Shown: positions 44,761-56,310, counted from the stretch's first letter. The stretch is DNA of 64,000 bases from Lytechinus variegatus (GCF_018143015.1 NC_054746.1:17785532-17849531); one strand, 5' to 3'. Program-made: numbers and translations. Notes: a model not told the origin generated them from the sequence alone.

Positions 44761-47700
44761 TCTCTATCTATAGCAATAGTGACACTGGGCGTGTTCCAGT
44801 TCTCACATCTTGCAATAAAACACAAATGATATCAAGATAACTGACTTTGATATTTTATTGGTTTACTGCCGTCTTATCGATTACTTACATCGCCCTCCTG
44901 CTTCCCTTTTCTAGGGGTTAACGCGCGTGCATTGGTTCCTTTCCGAATTAATTTCATGGGATCATAACGTTTTAAAGGTCCTTGTCAAGAGTCAAGACTG
45001 GGGAACGTTATAACATTTCTTCTTGACGGTAAATTTTTGACTTAAGATACCTGTACTCGACTTATTCCAGTAATTTTAATCGATTAGATACTTCCCATAA
45101 CTTATTCAAACGTCTGGAATTAAGGGAATCCTGTTTTCAAAGTAAATACAAGAACTCAAAGGATTCTTATTTTATCTTGATGTTGATAAATATGTTTAGA
45201 AAAAATACCATCTACAGCAATAATGTTCTTGGATCTTGCTGATTGATGCAAGTTCTCCTTTAAAATAACCAAATCTTTGCATGAGCGATGCTTCAAACGC
45301 ACATAATGTCAGGGTCCCATATTTCTAGGATGCTTTGAGAGGTCAACTTTGTTTAGTTTCCCGCTCCTCTCTGGCCAATCACCTGCTTATTTCCTTCTCA
45401 TATCCAATCAAATAACCTTTTATCAGTAACCACTTGTTCCTCTACTTTGTTTTACATCCTCTTGATAAAACTTTGTGGGGACCTCAGAAGTGAAATATCA
45501 AATGATAATCTTAAATCAGGACTATTTTTATTCCATGTATGTTATGATTTTTTTTCATATGTAATATAAATTTATTTTGAACAAGTCGGACAGGTCATAA
45601 ACTGTACGATCTCATCCAAATGGATTTCCCATTTTGATTAACACTTAATGTGCTTGATTAGCTGCTTATGGTGATTAGAGTGCATTTTTATTGACGAAAT
45701 AGACTATAAACATATTAACGTCAACAATTTTAATGCTCTCTTCCTGAATGTAAAACTGCTCAATCACACGACCTCGAATTAAAGCACTTTAGGCAGTTTA
45801 ATGTAATTGATTACTTTAAACTAACTACATCACTTCATCAACATTATGTTAAATACGAGAGCCGACTGTCCAGCCCCCTTTTAATGGCCGTCTGATAAAC
45901 ATGTATGCACTAAGTTATTCATAGAATAATTATCATAATTATATCGAGATGTTCAAACGTGACAATTTTATTTATTCCTTCTTTAGCATGACTAGTTGTA
46001 CTGACCATGCTTATTAATTTTGAAACTCTTGTGCCAATGATCTAAAAGAAACATAACTCGATTTTATTTGGAAGAAAAATGTAAAATTGGCACAGTGCAT
46101 TATGGTCACAATTTTCTGAACCTCTTCCCTTTGCATCCCAGTTGGTCATAACCACTGAATCGTCCAGGGACTATGTTAATTGCATGTTCCTTCCAAAATC
46201 TGCCCAGTTGCTTTTCCATGACTTCTTTCTGTTACGTGCAGATTGAATTTTAAAGACAATCTGTGATCAGAATATTATATTCATCTAAAAATACACTCAG
46301 TGCGATTGCAAAGCATCCAATAAAAGATATTATCGAGTATATTATACCGTCACTGATAGGCCTATATTATGATATGCGTATCTCATATATTTTTCCTGAA
46401 AGGTTTATAAATGATTTTAAGATTAAAATTTAGAAATCAGGGAGCATCTATTAAAGAATCATGGGGAAACTTTAGTCACTTTCGACAATGTTTGGATCCA
46501 GGGTATTTTGATTAAGGGGAGGGGGAAAGATGGGACATATTTCTTCTCAATTGAAAATGAATCATGGTAATACAGCGTTACATGACCTTCTTTTTCATGC
46601 TATTATTTCTTCGTTTTTTTGTTGTACTTTTTGTTCTTTAGTTTTTGTCATTTTTACACTACTAAAAATCTAGAGTGGAGGTGGTAGCCTCTGCACCCCT
46701 ACCATGTAGCGCCGCCCAATGTGGATACCACCCCAACATATCCCATACACAGGAGGAACCTTTATAGAACCTAAAAATTCATTATAGAATGTATAATGTA
46801 CGAAGCAAAAGAAGTTGGGGTTTTATAAAATAACTCGCATTATACAAACATGCAGTTTGATTTCGATTAATTAGACAGGTGATCATTGAAACTGACATGC
46901 AAGTGGGGCCAGGATTACTTATTGAGTTGACATGTACGTGCCTATTTAGATGGGGAGATCCCGAATGTAGACTAATTGATAGAAATGACTACAATTCGGC
47001 TAAGCCTGTAATTTGAATCATTATCTGTTTTATCACTGCCCTTGTCCAGAGATGGAGAAAAGAAACAAAATTAATAAAGGGGTTAATTGAAAAAGTTTTT
47101 ATGTTTTTATCGTGTTGCGGAGTATTCGTATATAACCGATGGTTCTGGTATGGAAAGGGACAATGTTTGTATGTAGATGGTTTGAATGTTGCGCAAAACT
47201 CTAAGTTTCAAATGCAAAAGATTTTGCTGATAAACATATAATATGTACCCATTGTTGTTTTTTAAATAACGTTAGTCAAATTTCCCTAAATGGCAGAAAG
47301 CGTAAAATCTCAATTGACATTACCTTTCCCCTTTTGTTCATTTCAACATTCAGTAAAAAAAATGTATTTGATGGCAGGTGTATCCTTTTTATCAATAGAT
47401 CTCATTCATTTAAATATTGATATTGTCTCATATAAATGAGTTTGCAATAATATAATAGATCTCTTCTAAATAATTTATGTGTCTGATTGAATCACCGAAT
47501 ACCCCAAGATAGTATACCTTTTTAAAATCTACAATACTCTAATACAAAATATCACAGGAAATAAGTAAAAAAAAAACTGTAAATAACATACTTATTTAGA
47601 AAGAGCATAAGTAGAAGATAAATATAAAGAATATTTCAATTCAATATACAAGATTAACTTGTATATTGATGCCCTAATTCTAACCCAGATGACGGGATTA

Positions 47701-48549
47701 ATATTCAGACTGATCATTAATCCCAGGGGATTTAGAAAGCGGAAATGTGGAATTTAGAATTGTCTCTGTCAATTTAAACAATCGAGCTTCGGAGAGACTT
47801 TGTCTGTTTTCCAGGGGCTTAGCCATGCACTTAACCCAGTTATAATATCACCGAACTTCACCTTCACTTACTACTCTTCTTAACAAAAATCATTGAGAAA
47901 GTGTGTTTTGTTTCTCCCCTTATTTTTAAGAGGGAGAGGAATTTTGTTAGGGAAAATTAATTCATCTTTAGTGTTAGGATTTTATGCGAAGATTCATATT
48001 TTTCTTGTACTGTCTAATTATTATTGACCCAACTTATCTTTTTCTTTTATCCTCTTAATCGAGGTGTTTATGAACCCAGCTTATATAACCTTGATGTAAT
48101 TGTAAGTATAAAGCTTACATCATTCAAATTCCCACAATAATCAAATCATAACATCAATAATCAAGATAGCCTTACATGTAGGCCTCTGTACGAAGTTAAT
48201 ATTTTTAAAGTAAACAGTGTTTTAAATGCTTTCAGTGCTTTTTTCCCCTTTTTTAAGTTAAGGAAGGAATTTGTGATGCTTAGAAGAAAATACCCCATGT
48301 CCTGTACGTACAAGGGTATTTATGGTCACTCGTGTGAATCATAGATTATTGCGTTGCTTGGCAACAGCGCGGTATTCTTATCCAACGCGTACGACTTCTT
48401 TCCCGTTCTTGATCATTTTTTCTATATGCAGTACTCATACAAGGGTATTTAGTTTAGAATCAGTTCAAGTGATGGTTCACCGAAGCCTCATTATATCCTA
48501 CAAGTTTACCGACAGTTTTTGTCCCTTTTTGTGAAGTTTTCCTGTTATC
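44761..48549. other. Long AT-rich intergenic stretch, nothing recognised
   Basis: No exon, foldback element or array was recognised in about 3.8 kb. This is the longest quiet stretch in the window. Short ORFs are as expected by chance. Confidence 0.4.
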
Positions 48550-48811
48550 CAGTGGCGTAAAGAGCCATGATAATGAGAGCACACCGAGGCGTGAGCAACA
48601 AAATTTCTTGAAATTTCCGAGCGAGCAAAGCGAGGGGAGAAAAAAACGAACTTTATTGGAATAAAAATATGAATTTGGGACAGACATTTGACATGATATT
48701 CAGAAAATAACATACTACTCTTTTATTTTTCTTTCTTTTTCTCCTCCTCTTTTTTTTTCTTGGTCGATGAACTTTTGGCCTCCATGCTAGCCCCCCATCT
48801 GCACGCCAGTG
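48550..48811. repeat. hAT-like short element with CAGTGGCGTAAAG ends
   Basis: Left CAGTGGCGTAAAG and right CTGCACGCCAGTG are imperfect inverted repeats 262 bp apart. The interior has AAATTTCCGAGCGAGCAAAG then CGAGGGG, a short relative of the CpG motif in the 11.7 kb element, and a pyrimidine-rich tract. A target duplication is not clear. An older fragment lies at 30980-31205. Confidence 0.6.
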
Positions 48812-49715
48812 ATTTTGTAACCCATAACACCCCCCCCCCTCTAGCTCTTTCTGCTTTTCGACTGGTCAGTCCTATTTCCAGCTCTTCTAGCCATGATCAT
48901 GTAAATCACAATATTACGCTTATGGAAACGAGGACGAAAGTACAACCATGGCTCTATGGTACAACGTAACCACACAAATCCCAGGTGTGAACTTCTACGT
49001 GTTTATCATAATATATAGTTGACTGTACTTCTGGCTTGCCTTGTCCTAATCATTGCCAATTTGTATTTTTATGAAAACTTTTAAAATGGGCCTCTGTCGT
49101 TATCCACCTTAAACTAAATATTACACCATTGGACTTTTACTATTACTATATTTGGTCTGTAAATTATTACTCACATTTCCTGTTTGTATAACTCTGAATT
49201 TAATGCAAGGTTATCCTGAAAAATATGTTGAAAGGAGATTCCAAAAACAAGTGTAAAGTTGTATGTAAGAAAGAAGTAAGTTCAGACAAGCGATGGATAA
49301 AGTTTTGAAAAGGGACTTACAATAAGAAAGTTAAAAAAATAATCAAGGAACTCCTATGTTTTACTCTGGGTCGTAATTTTCTGTTGTGGGAACATAACAA
49401 TGTCTGCTATATTTTTGAGTCACAATTAGTTTCCCCAACGACCCCCTCCCCGTCTGTTAATCAGTGGATAAGGCATCCTCCTCATTATTGTCCTACACCC
49501 ACATACTTTAAAAAAAAATACTTTTCATTCTCCATGCTCATGCCGTCAGATTCGATGGGATTTAGAGCTTATTAATTTGGGTCAGGCTCAATTGAAAAGA
49601 TCAAGTGCAAAGCTTTTAAGTTTGGCGTACTTTTAGCAATTGTCCATTGTCACAGGAGAAATGTAATATTCAAGTTTGCATTTTCAAGATAATATTTATT
49701 TCTAATATCAACCTG

Positions 49716-49957
49716 CACAGCAAAAACTTTGGTGTTAACCGGTGTACATAGAGGACCACACCAGTTATTTTACACCGGTGTTAAATTGGTGGTGTTAGTT
49801 TTACACCTATAGGTGTTATTACAACACCTTTTGTTGTTACATTTACACCCTTTGGTGTTATGTTTAATCTCTAGGATGTAATTTTAACACCTCAGGTGTG
49901 GTCCTCTATTAACACCCATTGGTGTCAGTTTTAACACCGCAGTTTTTACAGTGTGTG
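49716..49957. repeat. Foldback element packed with GGTGTTA words
   Basis: Left CACAGCAAAAACTTTGGTGT and right ACACCGCAGTTTTTACAGTG are imperfect inverted ends, with AGAGGACCACACC / GGTGTGGTCCTCT complementary inside. More than ten copies of GGTGTTA or TAACACC, in both directions, fill the interior at roughly 15-25 bp spacing. Confidence 0.75.
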
Positions 49958-50170
49958 TATGATTGCCGAAGACCTGCGAACAACTCGATATTTCGATCAA
50001 ACTGTCACCATAATCATGATGTTTCCTGGGTCTATCCACTAATATCAGCCTAAAGTGCTGTACTTGCCTTATGCCAAACACAAACACAGCGTATAATTTT
50101 CCTGGGATACATGATAATGATATACAATGGAGCCCAGATATTGTAATTAAGGTTTACCTCTTTGCGGGCA

Positions 50171-50391
50171 ACAGTAATTGTACCTCCCCGGGGGGGCCAC
50201 TTACATTGACGAGTGGATACCATGCGCGACCAAAAAAACACGTAAAAAGGATGTCCTTTTCACGATAGGGCACGTTACGTACGTAACGTGATAAGGGTGT
50301 CAAAAACACAAAAATAATGAAAAAAGGGTATCTATTTCGCAAGGAAAATTACGTGTTTAGGGTCGAATTTGCGGAGATGAAAACAAAATTA
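50171..50391. repeat. CpG-rich repeat fragment with a perfect 20-bp palindrome
   Basis: It begins CTCCCCGGGGGGGCCACTTA, then ATTGACGAGTGGATACCATG and stepwise AAGGGTATC-type words. 50271-50290 is CACGTTACGT followed at once by its reverse complement. The wording resembles a dispersed non-coding repeat style common in marine invertebrates; the family is not named here. Confidence 0.5.
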
Positions 50392-50489
50392 GGCCCAGTC
50401 ACATATAGGCGACGCACGAGGGGCGCACGGCCCACGTGTTGGCCCGGTCACATATAGGCGACGCACGAGGGGCGCATGGCCCACGTGTT
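50392..50489. repeat. Two 49-bp tandem units, nearly identical
   Basis: Units 50392-50440 and 50441-50489 begin GGCCC(A/G)GTCACATATAGG and end GGCCCACGTGTT, differing at about two positions. Each holds CACGTG, the perfect E-box palindrome. They open a 500-bp CpG-rich block (to about 50900) of irregular AACG/ACGC words. Confidence 0.85.
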
Positions 50490-51238
50490 GAATTTTTGCT
50501 GTTTTGGTCAATGCGTTGTTACTCGCTAGGTCTGCGCTATTGTTCGTTAAGCGTTCGACGAGCGCGTTTTACCAACGTTATGTATTCGACGGTCTTCGCT
50601 TGTGCGTCGCGATTTTTTGAGCATGCTCAAAAATATGCGCAGAGCTCGACGCATGACTCTATACGCCATGAACTCGCTAAACATTCGCAAAGCGCGCTAG
50701 ACCAACGCTAGACGTACGCTAAGCCTACGTTAAGTATTCGGCGGCTGATTTCGAACGAACGACTGGCGCACACATAACGTGCTTTCCAACGAACACACAA
50801 CGAATATGAACGAGCTGAACGAATACTGAACGAGTGCTGAACGCGTCTCTAACGCACACAACGTGTATCTTGCGTGTTCATAACCTATACCCGGCGTGTG
50901 TCTAGCGTGTGGTCGTAGTAGACTGTGGGATGGTCGCTAAAATTGTGACTTTCCGTGGGGCGGCAAATACAACCACGGTTCTTGTACATGATAATATGTA
51001 AAATATTATTAGTGAATACATGCACAATGTTGCCATCGGTAAATTTTGCTCCTGACCTCAAAATTAAAATAATAATATGCAAAATCGTACCATTGATTCG
51101 ACTGGAAATTCCGCCATTCACCCCGTGTGTTAAGGACTTCCGTGAACGCGCGCAAGCGTGCACAATGCATGTAACCTCGTTCGCGTTTTATTTTTTTTTA
51201 TTCGCTGTACATGATATACGTTATATACAGAATGTACG

Positions 51239-51373
51239 ATGGCGGATAAGATGTCGTCGTCTTCGTCGTGTTTTGACAGCGAAAATGACGATTTATCACT
51301 AGCCAATATATGCTACACGCACGTCTTACCCAAGGAAAGAGGGCCAGTAAATTCCTTTCAAGTAAAGAGCTAG
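51239..51373 (+). CDS. Short ORF or first exon of unknown protein, doubtful
   Basis: ATGGCGGATAAGATG starts a 44-codon frame (MADKMSSSSSCFDSENDDLS, then LANICYTHVLPKERGPVNSF) to TAG. A possible donor, CAA|GTAAAG, precedes the stop, so it could be a first exon. The start context (ACGATGG) and the CpG-rich upstream DNA are promoter-like. The acidic, Ser-rich N-terminus resembles no family I can name. It could belong to the host or to a decayed transposon. Confidence 0.3.
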   Translation: MADKMSSSSSCFDSENDDLSLANICYTHVLPKERGPVNSFQVKS

Positions 51374-51486
51374 AACAAATTTAAGCCTTTGCTGCATTTG
51401 TTGATGTAGACTACCTGGGACTTCAGAATAAAAATAGCTATTCGTGCAGCAGAGAAGTTTGCGATTGACTTGCATGCAGCCCGGCC

Positions 51487-52145
51487 CCGGGAGACCAGCC
51501 CGACGTCCGACCAGCATTTCAGCAAGATCCGAATGGATCAAAATAAATATAGATGTTCGATGTAGGCCTACCGCGTTTACATCTTGCCCAGAGCCAGGTC
51601 AAACATCGTTCGTATATCACCAGCATTGAGCAATCAAGCGATCGAAGGTAATTTGTTTTCACTTTGTGCTCTTGCATTTCACTCTCTGCAAAAGTGAAGC
51701 GGTGCAAACTTTGATGATTTTTGTATAGGTCTACATCTAGATTTCTTAATTGAGTCGATGAATAATGTGACTCATGACTTACTTCGTCTTCTATTCATAG
51801 GCTTGTAAATGTGGCGGTGAAGTAAGTCATGACATGAGTCACATTATGTATCGATTCAATTAAGAAATCTAGACCTATACAAAAATCATCAAAGCTTGTA
51901 CTGCTTCACTTTTGCAGAGAATGAAATGCAAAAGCACAAAGTGAAACAATTTTGGCATGAACAAAGATCGCTATAACAAGGATCACCATCTCAAAATCAT
52001 CCTCTGTATCTTTTTCACCTTCGATTGCTGGAATGCTGGTGATACGAACGATGTTTGACCTGGCTCTGAGCAAGATGTAACGCGTTACATCTATAACGTT
52101 AGTTTGATCCATTCGGATCTTGCTGCAATGCTGGTCGGGCTGGGC
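51487..52145. repeat. Inverted duplication with ~300-bp arms
   Basis: The left arm (about 51487-51805) has CCAGCATTTCAGCAAGATCC, CCAGAGCCAGGTCAAACATC, CTTTGTGCTCTTGCATTTCA, GTCTACATCTAGATTTCTTA and ATGTGACTCATGACTTACTT. The right arm (about 51815-52145) carries the reverse complement of each in mirrored order. The right arm has about 65 bp extra, around 51955-52020. Several single differences show the arms have begun to diverge. Confidence 0.85.
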
Positions 52146-52224
52146 AGGAGCGTAACGGGTCGGTGGCCATGCAGGAGGGGCAAGAGCAAAAAAATCTCCG
52201 GTCTTATCGGCTTATGTCGAAAGG

Positions 52225-52390
52225 GTGGGTGCTGTCCCCTTAGGGTGCGTCAACGCGAACGCGAAGATTCGTCCAAAGCCCCCCCGGTTTGGCCGAAAGG
52301 GTGCGTTGGGAGCGCCACGTCGCGTCGCGTTCACTGGAACGCGTCCTTTCGTCCAAAGCCCCCCCGGAAGTGCCGAAAGGGTGCGTTTTA
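52225..52390 (+). repeat. Direct repeat of about 100 bp in CpG-rich DNA
   Basis: TTCGTCCAAAGCCCCCCCGG occurs at about 52268 and 52351, each followed by GGCCGAAAGGGTGCGTT or GTGCCGAAAGGGTGCGTTTT, and GAACGCG phrases precede both. A related phrase, AAAGCCCCCCCCCGGTTGTG, is at about 61147. Confidence 0.75.
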
Positions 52391-52397
52391 TTTTGTT

Positions 52398-52878
52398 TTT
52401 AATAATAATAATAATAGTAATAATAATACTAACAATAATAATTACAATAATAATGATAATGATAATAATAATGGTAATATCAATAATAATTATGATAATA
52501 ATTACAATAACAATAAGAAGAAAAAGAAGCGGAAGGAGGAGGAGGAAAAGGAGAATAAGATAATGATGATGAAAAACAACAACAATTACAAGAAAAATAA
52601 TATCACCAACAACAATGATTAATAATGATAGTAAAAAAAAATAATTACAATATGAAGGAGACGAAGAAGAAGAAGAAAAAGAAGAGGTAGTAGTAGTAGA
52701 AGAAGAAAATGATGTAGAAGAAAAAGAAGGAGTATACGATAATGATGAAGAACAACAATAACAAAAAAAATATCACAGACAACAATTATGAAAATACAAA
52801 TTTAGTAATAATTATAATGATAGTAATTATAATAATATGAAGGAGAGGAAGAGGGATGCAGAGGAAGAAGAAAAAGAA
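52398..52878. repeat. AAT / GAA microsatellite region
   Basis: (AAT)n with interruptions to about 52510, then GAA/GGA-rich purine stretches alternating with AAT again. It explains the Asn- and Lys/Glu-rich open frames crossing this region, which are not genes. Confidence 0.9.
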
Positions 52879-52879
52879 G

Positions 52880-53698
52880 ACAAGGCAAACGCCAAGCGTT
52901 GTCTCGCCTGCATATTGCAGTCATGAAGAGAATGTATGTCAAAACTATGCTGTATGACTTCCGAGGCTGTCAGCAGTTTAGGGGGTGAATTGTGGTTCTG
53001 ACAGTTTACATATGCAATAATGCTATAGGCCTACTTTATCCCTAGGAAATGAGATAACACTAAGAATGCTGTTAATACTATGAAGCTACATGTATAATGA
53101 CTTCCATGGAAGTAAGGAAATTAATGTTAGTGAAAAAGAATGTAATTCATAACAATGTGAGTGAAAATTTTGACAGCTTTTCTATTGTACCTTTGGCAAA
53201 TTTGTGTGAATATTATAAATGGTGTCAAGAACTATAGCTCATTAAATAAATAACAACAACAGCTTTTAAAGAATAAACAAGTAAAATACAAAATCTGGTT
53301 CAAGTATAGAGAGTACTGAGTTCTGAAGTAAAATGTTCATTGACCTTTGACCTTAATCAAATTCAACTCACATTCGAATTTGACCTGCACCTTCAAAAGA
53401 TGGACCTCTTGTATGAATTTGGCAATCCCACCTCGAAGCTGTAGAAAGTTATTGGGTGTACAACATAGCACAGTGCCAGTCATGGAAAGTTCATTGACCT
53501 TTGACCTTATTCAAATTCAACTCATATTCGAACTTGACCTGTGCTTTCACGAGATGGACCTCTGGTATGAATTTGGTGATCCCACCTCGAAGCTGTAGAA
53601 AGTTATTGGGTGTACAACACAATTGTTGACGACGACGCCGCCGACACCGGAAATAGTGATACCTATGTCTCGCTCCGCTACGCAGGCGAGACAAAAAA
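52880..53698 (+). repeat. Tandem-repeat element, 154-bp units, with DR1-type motifs
   Basis: Head GGCAAACGCCAAGCGTTGTC near 52884 with GTCTCGCCTGC. Two units of 154 bp begin TGACCTTTGACCTTA at 53341 and 53495 and each contain CCCACCTCGAAGCTGTAGAA. The tail GACGACGCCGCCGACACCGG runs to GTCTCGCTCCGCTACGCAGG then CGAGAC near 53692. Head and tail plan match the 2947/4098/54083 elements, but the unit sequence differs, so it is a sister family. Confidence 0.8.
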
Positions 53699-53714
53699 CC
53701 GAAGGAATTATTTT

Positions 53715-54080
53715 AATTACAATAATAATAATAAGAGGAAGAAGAAGAAGAAGGAGAGGAAAAAGTAGAAGCGGAAGAATAAGAATAATAATAAGAGGAA
53801 GAAGAAGAGGAGAAGAAGAAGAAAAAGAAGAAGAAAAAGATGAAGAAGTTCGAGGAAGAACAAAAGGAGGAGAAAGAAGAAAATAAAAAACGAAGGAATT
53901 ATTTTAATTACAATAATAATAATCTAAATAATAGCATGCTCCTTCTCCTATGGATAATAAAAATAATAATAATTATAATGATAAAATATGCTTAATGATA
54001 ATAATAATAATAAAAATAATAATAATGATAAGAAGAGGAGGAATAAGAAGAGGAAGAAGAAAAAGAAGAATAAAAGAAAA
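53715..54080. repeat. AAT / GAA microsatellite region
   Basis: Alternating (AAT)n and (GAA/GAG)n runs between two tandem-repeat elements. The flanking phrase AAGGAATTATTTTAATTACAAT occurs at both ends of the purine block (about 53702 and 53893), so part is duplicated. Confidence 0.88.
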
Positions 54081-54082
54081 CA

Positions 54083-55187
54083 AGTGGAATGCCTCTGGCA
54101 GTCTCACCGGCATCACGCGGTTCAATATAGCAGCAGTTCTGACTTTGAATACTACTCTAACTCGCACAAGGTGTTCAGTGATACATGGTTACTCTTATGT
54201 CCACTTTTTATGAACGAGACCAATAAACTTACAGAGATATGATGGTTATTCAACAAAAAAAAACCCAACATGGCCAAAGTTCATAGACCTTACATGACCT
54301 TTGACCTTGATCATGTGACCTGAAACTCGAACAGGATGTTCAGTGATACTTGATTACTCTTATGTACAAGTTTCATGAATCAGATCCATAAACTTTCAAA
54401 GTTATGATGGTAATTCAACAGATACACCCAATTCGGCCAAAGTTCATTGACCTTTGACCTTGGTCATGTGACCTGAAATGCGCACAGGAGGTTCAGTGAT
54501 ACTTGAGTACTCTAATGTCCAAGTTTAATGAACTAGACCAATAAACTTTCAAAGTTATGATGGTAATTCAACAGATACCCCCGATTCGGCAAAAGTTCAT
54601 TGACCCTAAATGACCTTTGACCTTAATCAAGAGACCTGAAACTTGCACAAAATTTTCAGTGATGCTTGATTACTATTATGTCCAAGTTTCATGAATCAGA
54701 TCCATAAACTTTCAAAGTTATGATGGGAATTCAACAGATATCCCCAATTCGGCCAAAGTTCATTGACCCTAAATGACCTTTGACCTTGGTCATGTGACGT
54801 GAAACTCATGCAGGATGTTCAGTGATACTTGATTAACCTTATGTCCAAGATTCATGAACTAGGTCCATATATTTTCTTAGTTATGAAGACATTTCAAAAA
54901 CTTAACCTCAGGTTAAGATTTCGATGTTGATTCCTCCAACATGGTCTAAGTTCATTGACCCTAAATGACCTTTGACCTTGGTCATGTGACATGAAACTGT
55001 AATAGGATGTTCAGTAATACTTGATTAACCTTATGTCTAAGTTTCATGAACTAGGTCCATATATTTTCTCTAAGTTATGACATCATTTCAAAAACTTAAC
55101 CTCAGGTTAAGATTTGATGTTGACGCCGCCGTCGCCGTCGGAAAAGCGGCGCCTATAGTCTCACTTTGCTTCGCAGGTGAGACAAAA
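54083..55187 (+). repeat. Tandem-repeat element with DR1-like motifs, best-preserved copy
   Basis: Head ACAAGTGGAATGCCTCTGG with GTCTCACCGGCATCACGCG, five clear units of about 150-190 bp, and tail GACGCCGCCGTCGCCGTCGG with GTCTCACTTTGCTTCGCAGG then TGAGAC. TGACCTTTGACCT occurs in full near 54294, 54449, 54610, 54776 and 54966. The last units end CTTAACCTCAGGTTAAG, itself an inverted repeat. Confidence 0.85.
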
Positions 55188-55259
55188 ATGAAGGAATGAT
55201 TTTAATTACAATAATTATAATAATTAATCCAAATACTAACATGTTACTAGTGATATTGA

Positions 55260-55470
55260 TCAAAATAATAATAAAAAAATAATGATAATAATAATTATAA
55301 TAATAATGAGAAAAATAATACTTAATGATGACGATAATAATAATAACAATAATGATAAGAATAATAATGATAATAATAATATCAATAATAATAATAATAA
55401 TAATAATAGTAATAATGATAGTGATAATAATAATAATAAAGATAAGAACGATGATAATAATGATAACATT
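55260..55470. repeat. (AAT)n / (GAT)n microsatellite
   Basis: About 210 bases of AAT with GAT interruptions. It follows directly on the downstream flank of the 54083-55187 element and repeats the 'GGAATGATTTTAATTACAAT' type of border phrase. Confidence 0.9.
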
Positions 55471-55749
55471 TGAATAAATTCCCTTTTTTTCATTTCATTA
55501 AGAAAATTCAAAGAAAATGTATTTATCTTTAGTCAATGACAAATAAAAAGTAGACATTTCAAGAATCATATTTTCATCTATAAAACTATATTTTCATAAA
55601 TATTATTCAATACACAGGAAACATCTTCAAATGTACACAATTTTTTCACACATAATTTTCTTCAACCTGAATAAATCATTGTGCATTTTTTAATCAATAA
55701 TGTCCAATAAATTCTAAAAAAAACTGTGGTGTCATTGACTTTTGTACAA

Positions 55750-56310
55750 GTTTTTCAACATTCATTAGTGTTGTTGGTGTTGCCGCTGCTGTTGTCATCA
55801 TGGTTGCTGGAATTTATTTTCTTTTTGCTGCTGCTCTTGGTGTTGTTGGTGTGATTGTTTCATTGCTGGTGCATTGCTACTGATGTTGCTCAAGGTGTTG
55901 CCTGTGTGGTTGCTCTTGTCATCGCTGCTACTGCTGCTGTTTACAAGTATGGCTGTTGCATCCCCTGATGCATTTATTGATGTTGCCGCTTGTGTTGTTT
56001 CCTGTATGATTGCTTAATCCTTGACATTGGCTTTGTTTCTACTGTCGTTGTCGCTACTGCTGTTGATGTTTACCACTGTGGTTGTTGCATCTCTTGATGA
56101 AGTTATTTATGTTGCGCGCGATGTTCCCTGCATGGTTGTTGGAGCTCCTGCTGCTGTTGATGTTGCCAATGTGATTGTTGCATTTCTGCTGTAATACATG
56201 TAGGTATTTTTGCTGTTGCTCTTGATGTTGTCGGTGCGGTTGCTGCATCTCTTATTGCAGTTGAGGTTTCGGCTGCTGATGCTGTTGTTGCTCCTGCTGC
56301 TGTTCATGTT
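55750..56310. repeat. Decayed trinucleotide/minisatellite region (GTT, GCT)
   Basis: Period-3 sequence of GTT, GCT and GAT triplets with phrases such as GGTTGTTGCATCTCTTGATG recurring (near 55950, 56083, 56164 and 56237) at roughly 75-130 bp. Minus-strand frames read as Gln/Asn/His-rich peptides. It looks like a decayed minisatellite, not a gene. Confidence 0.8.

Noticed and set aside
52104-52622. 172-codon open frame with Asn-, Lys- and Glu-rich C-terminus
   Set aside because: It is a translation of a CpG-rich repeat followed by the AAT/GAA microsatellite; no conserved protein sequence.
54083-55187. CRISPR array
   Set aside because: Units are ~150 bp and diverged, without short constant repeats and unique spacers, and the organism is an animal.
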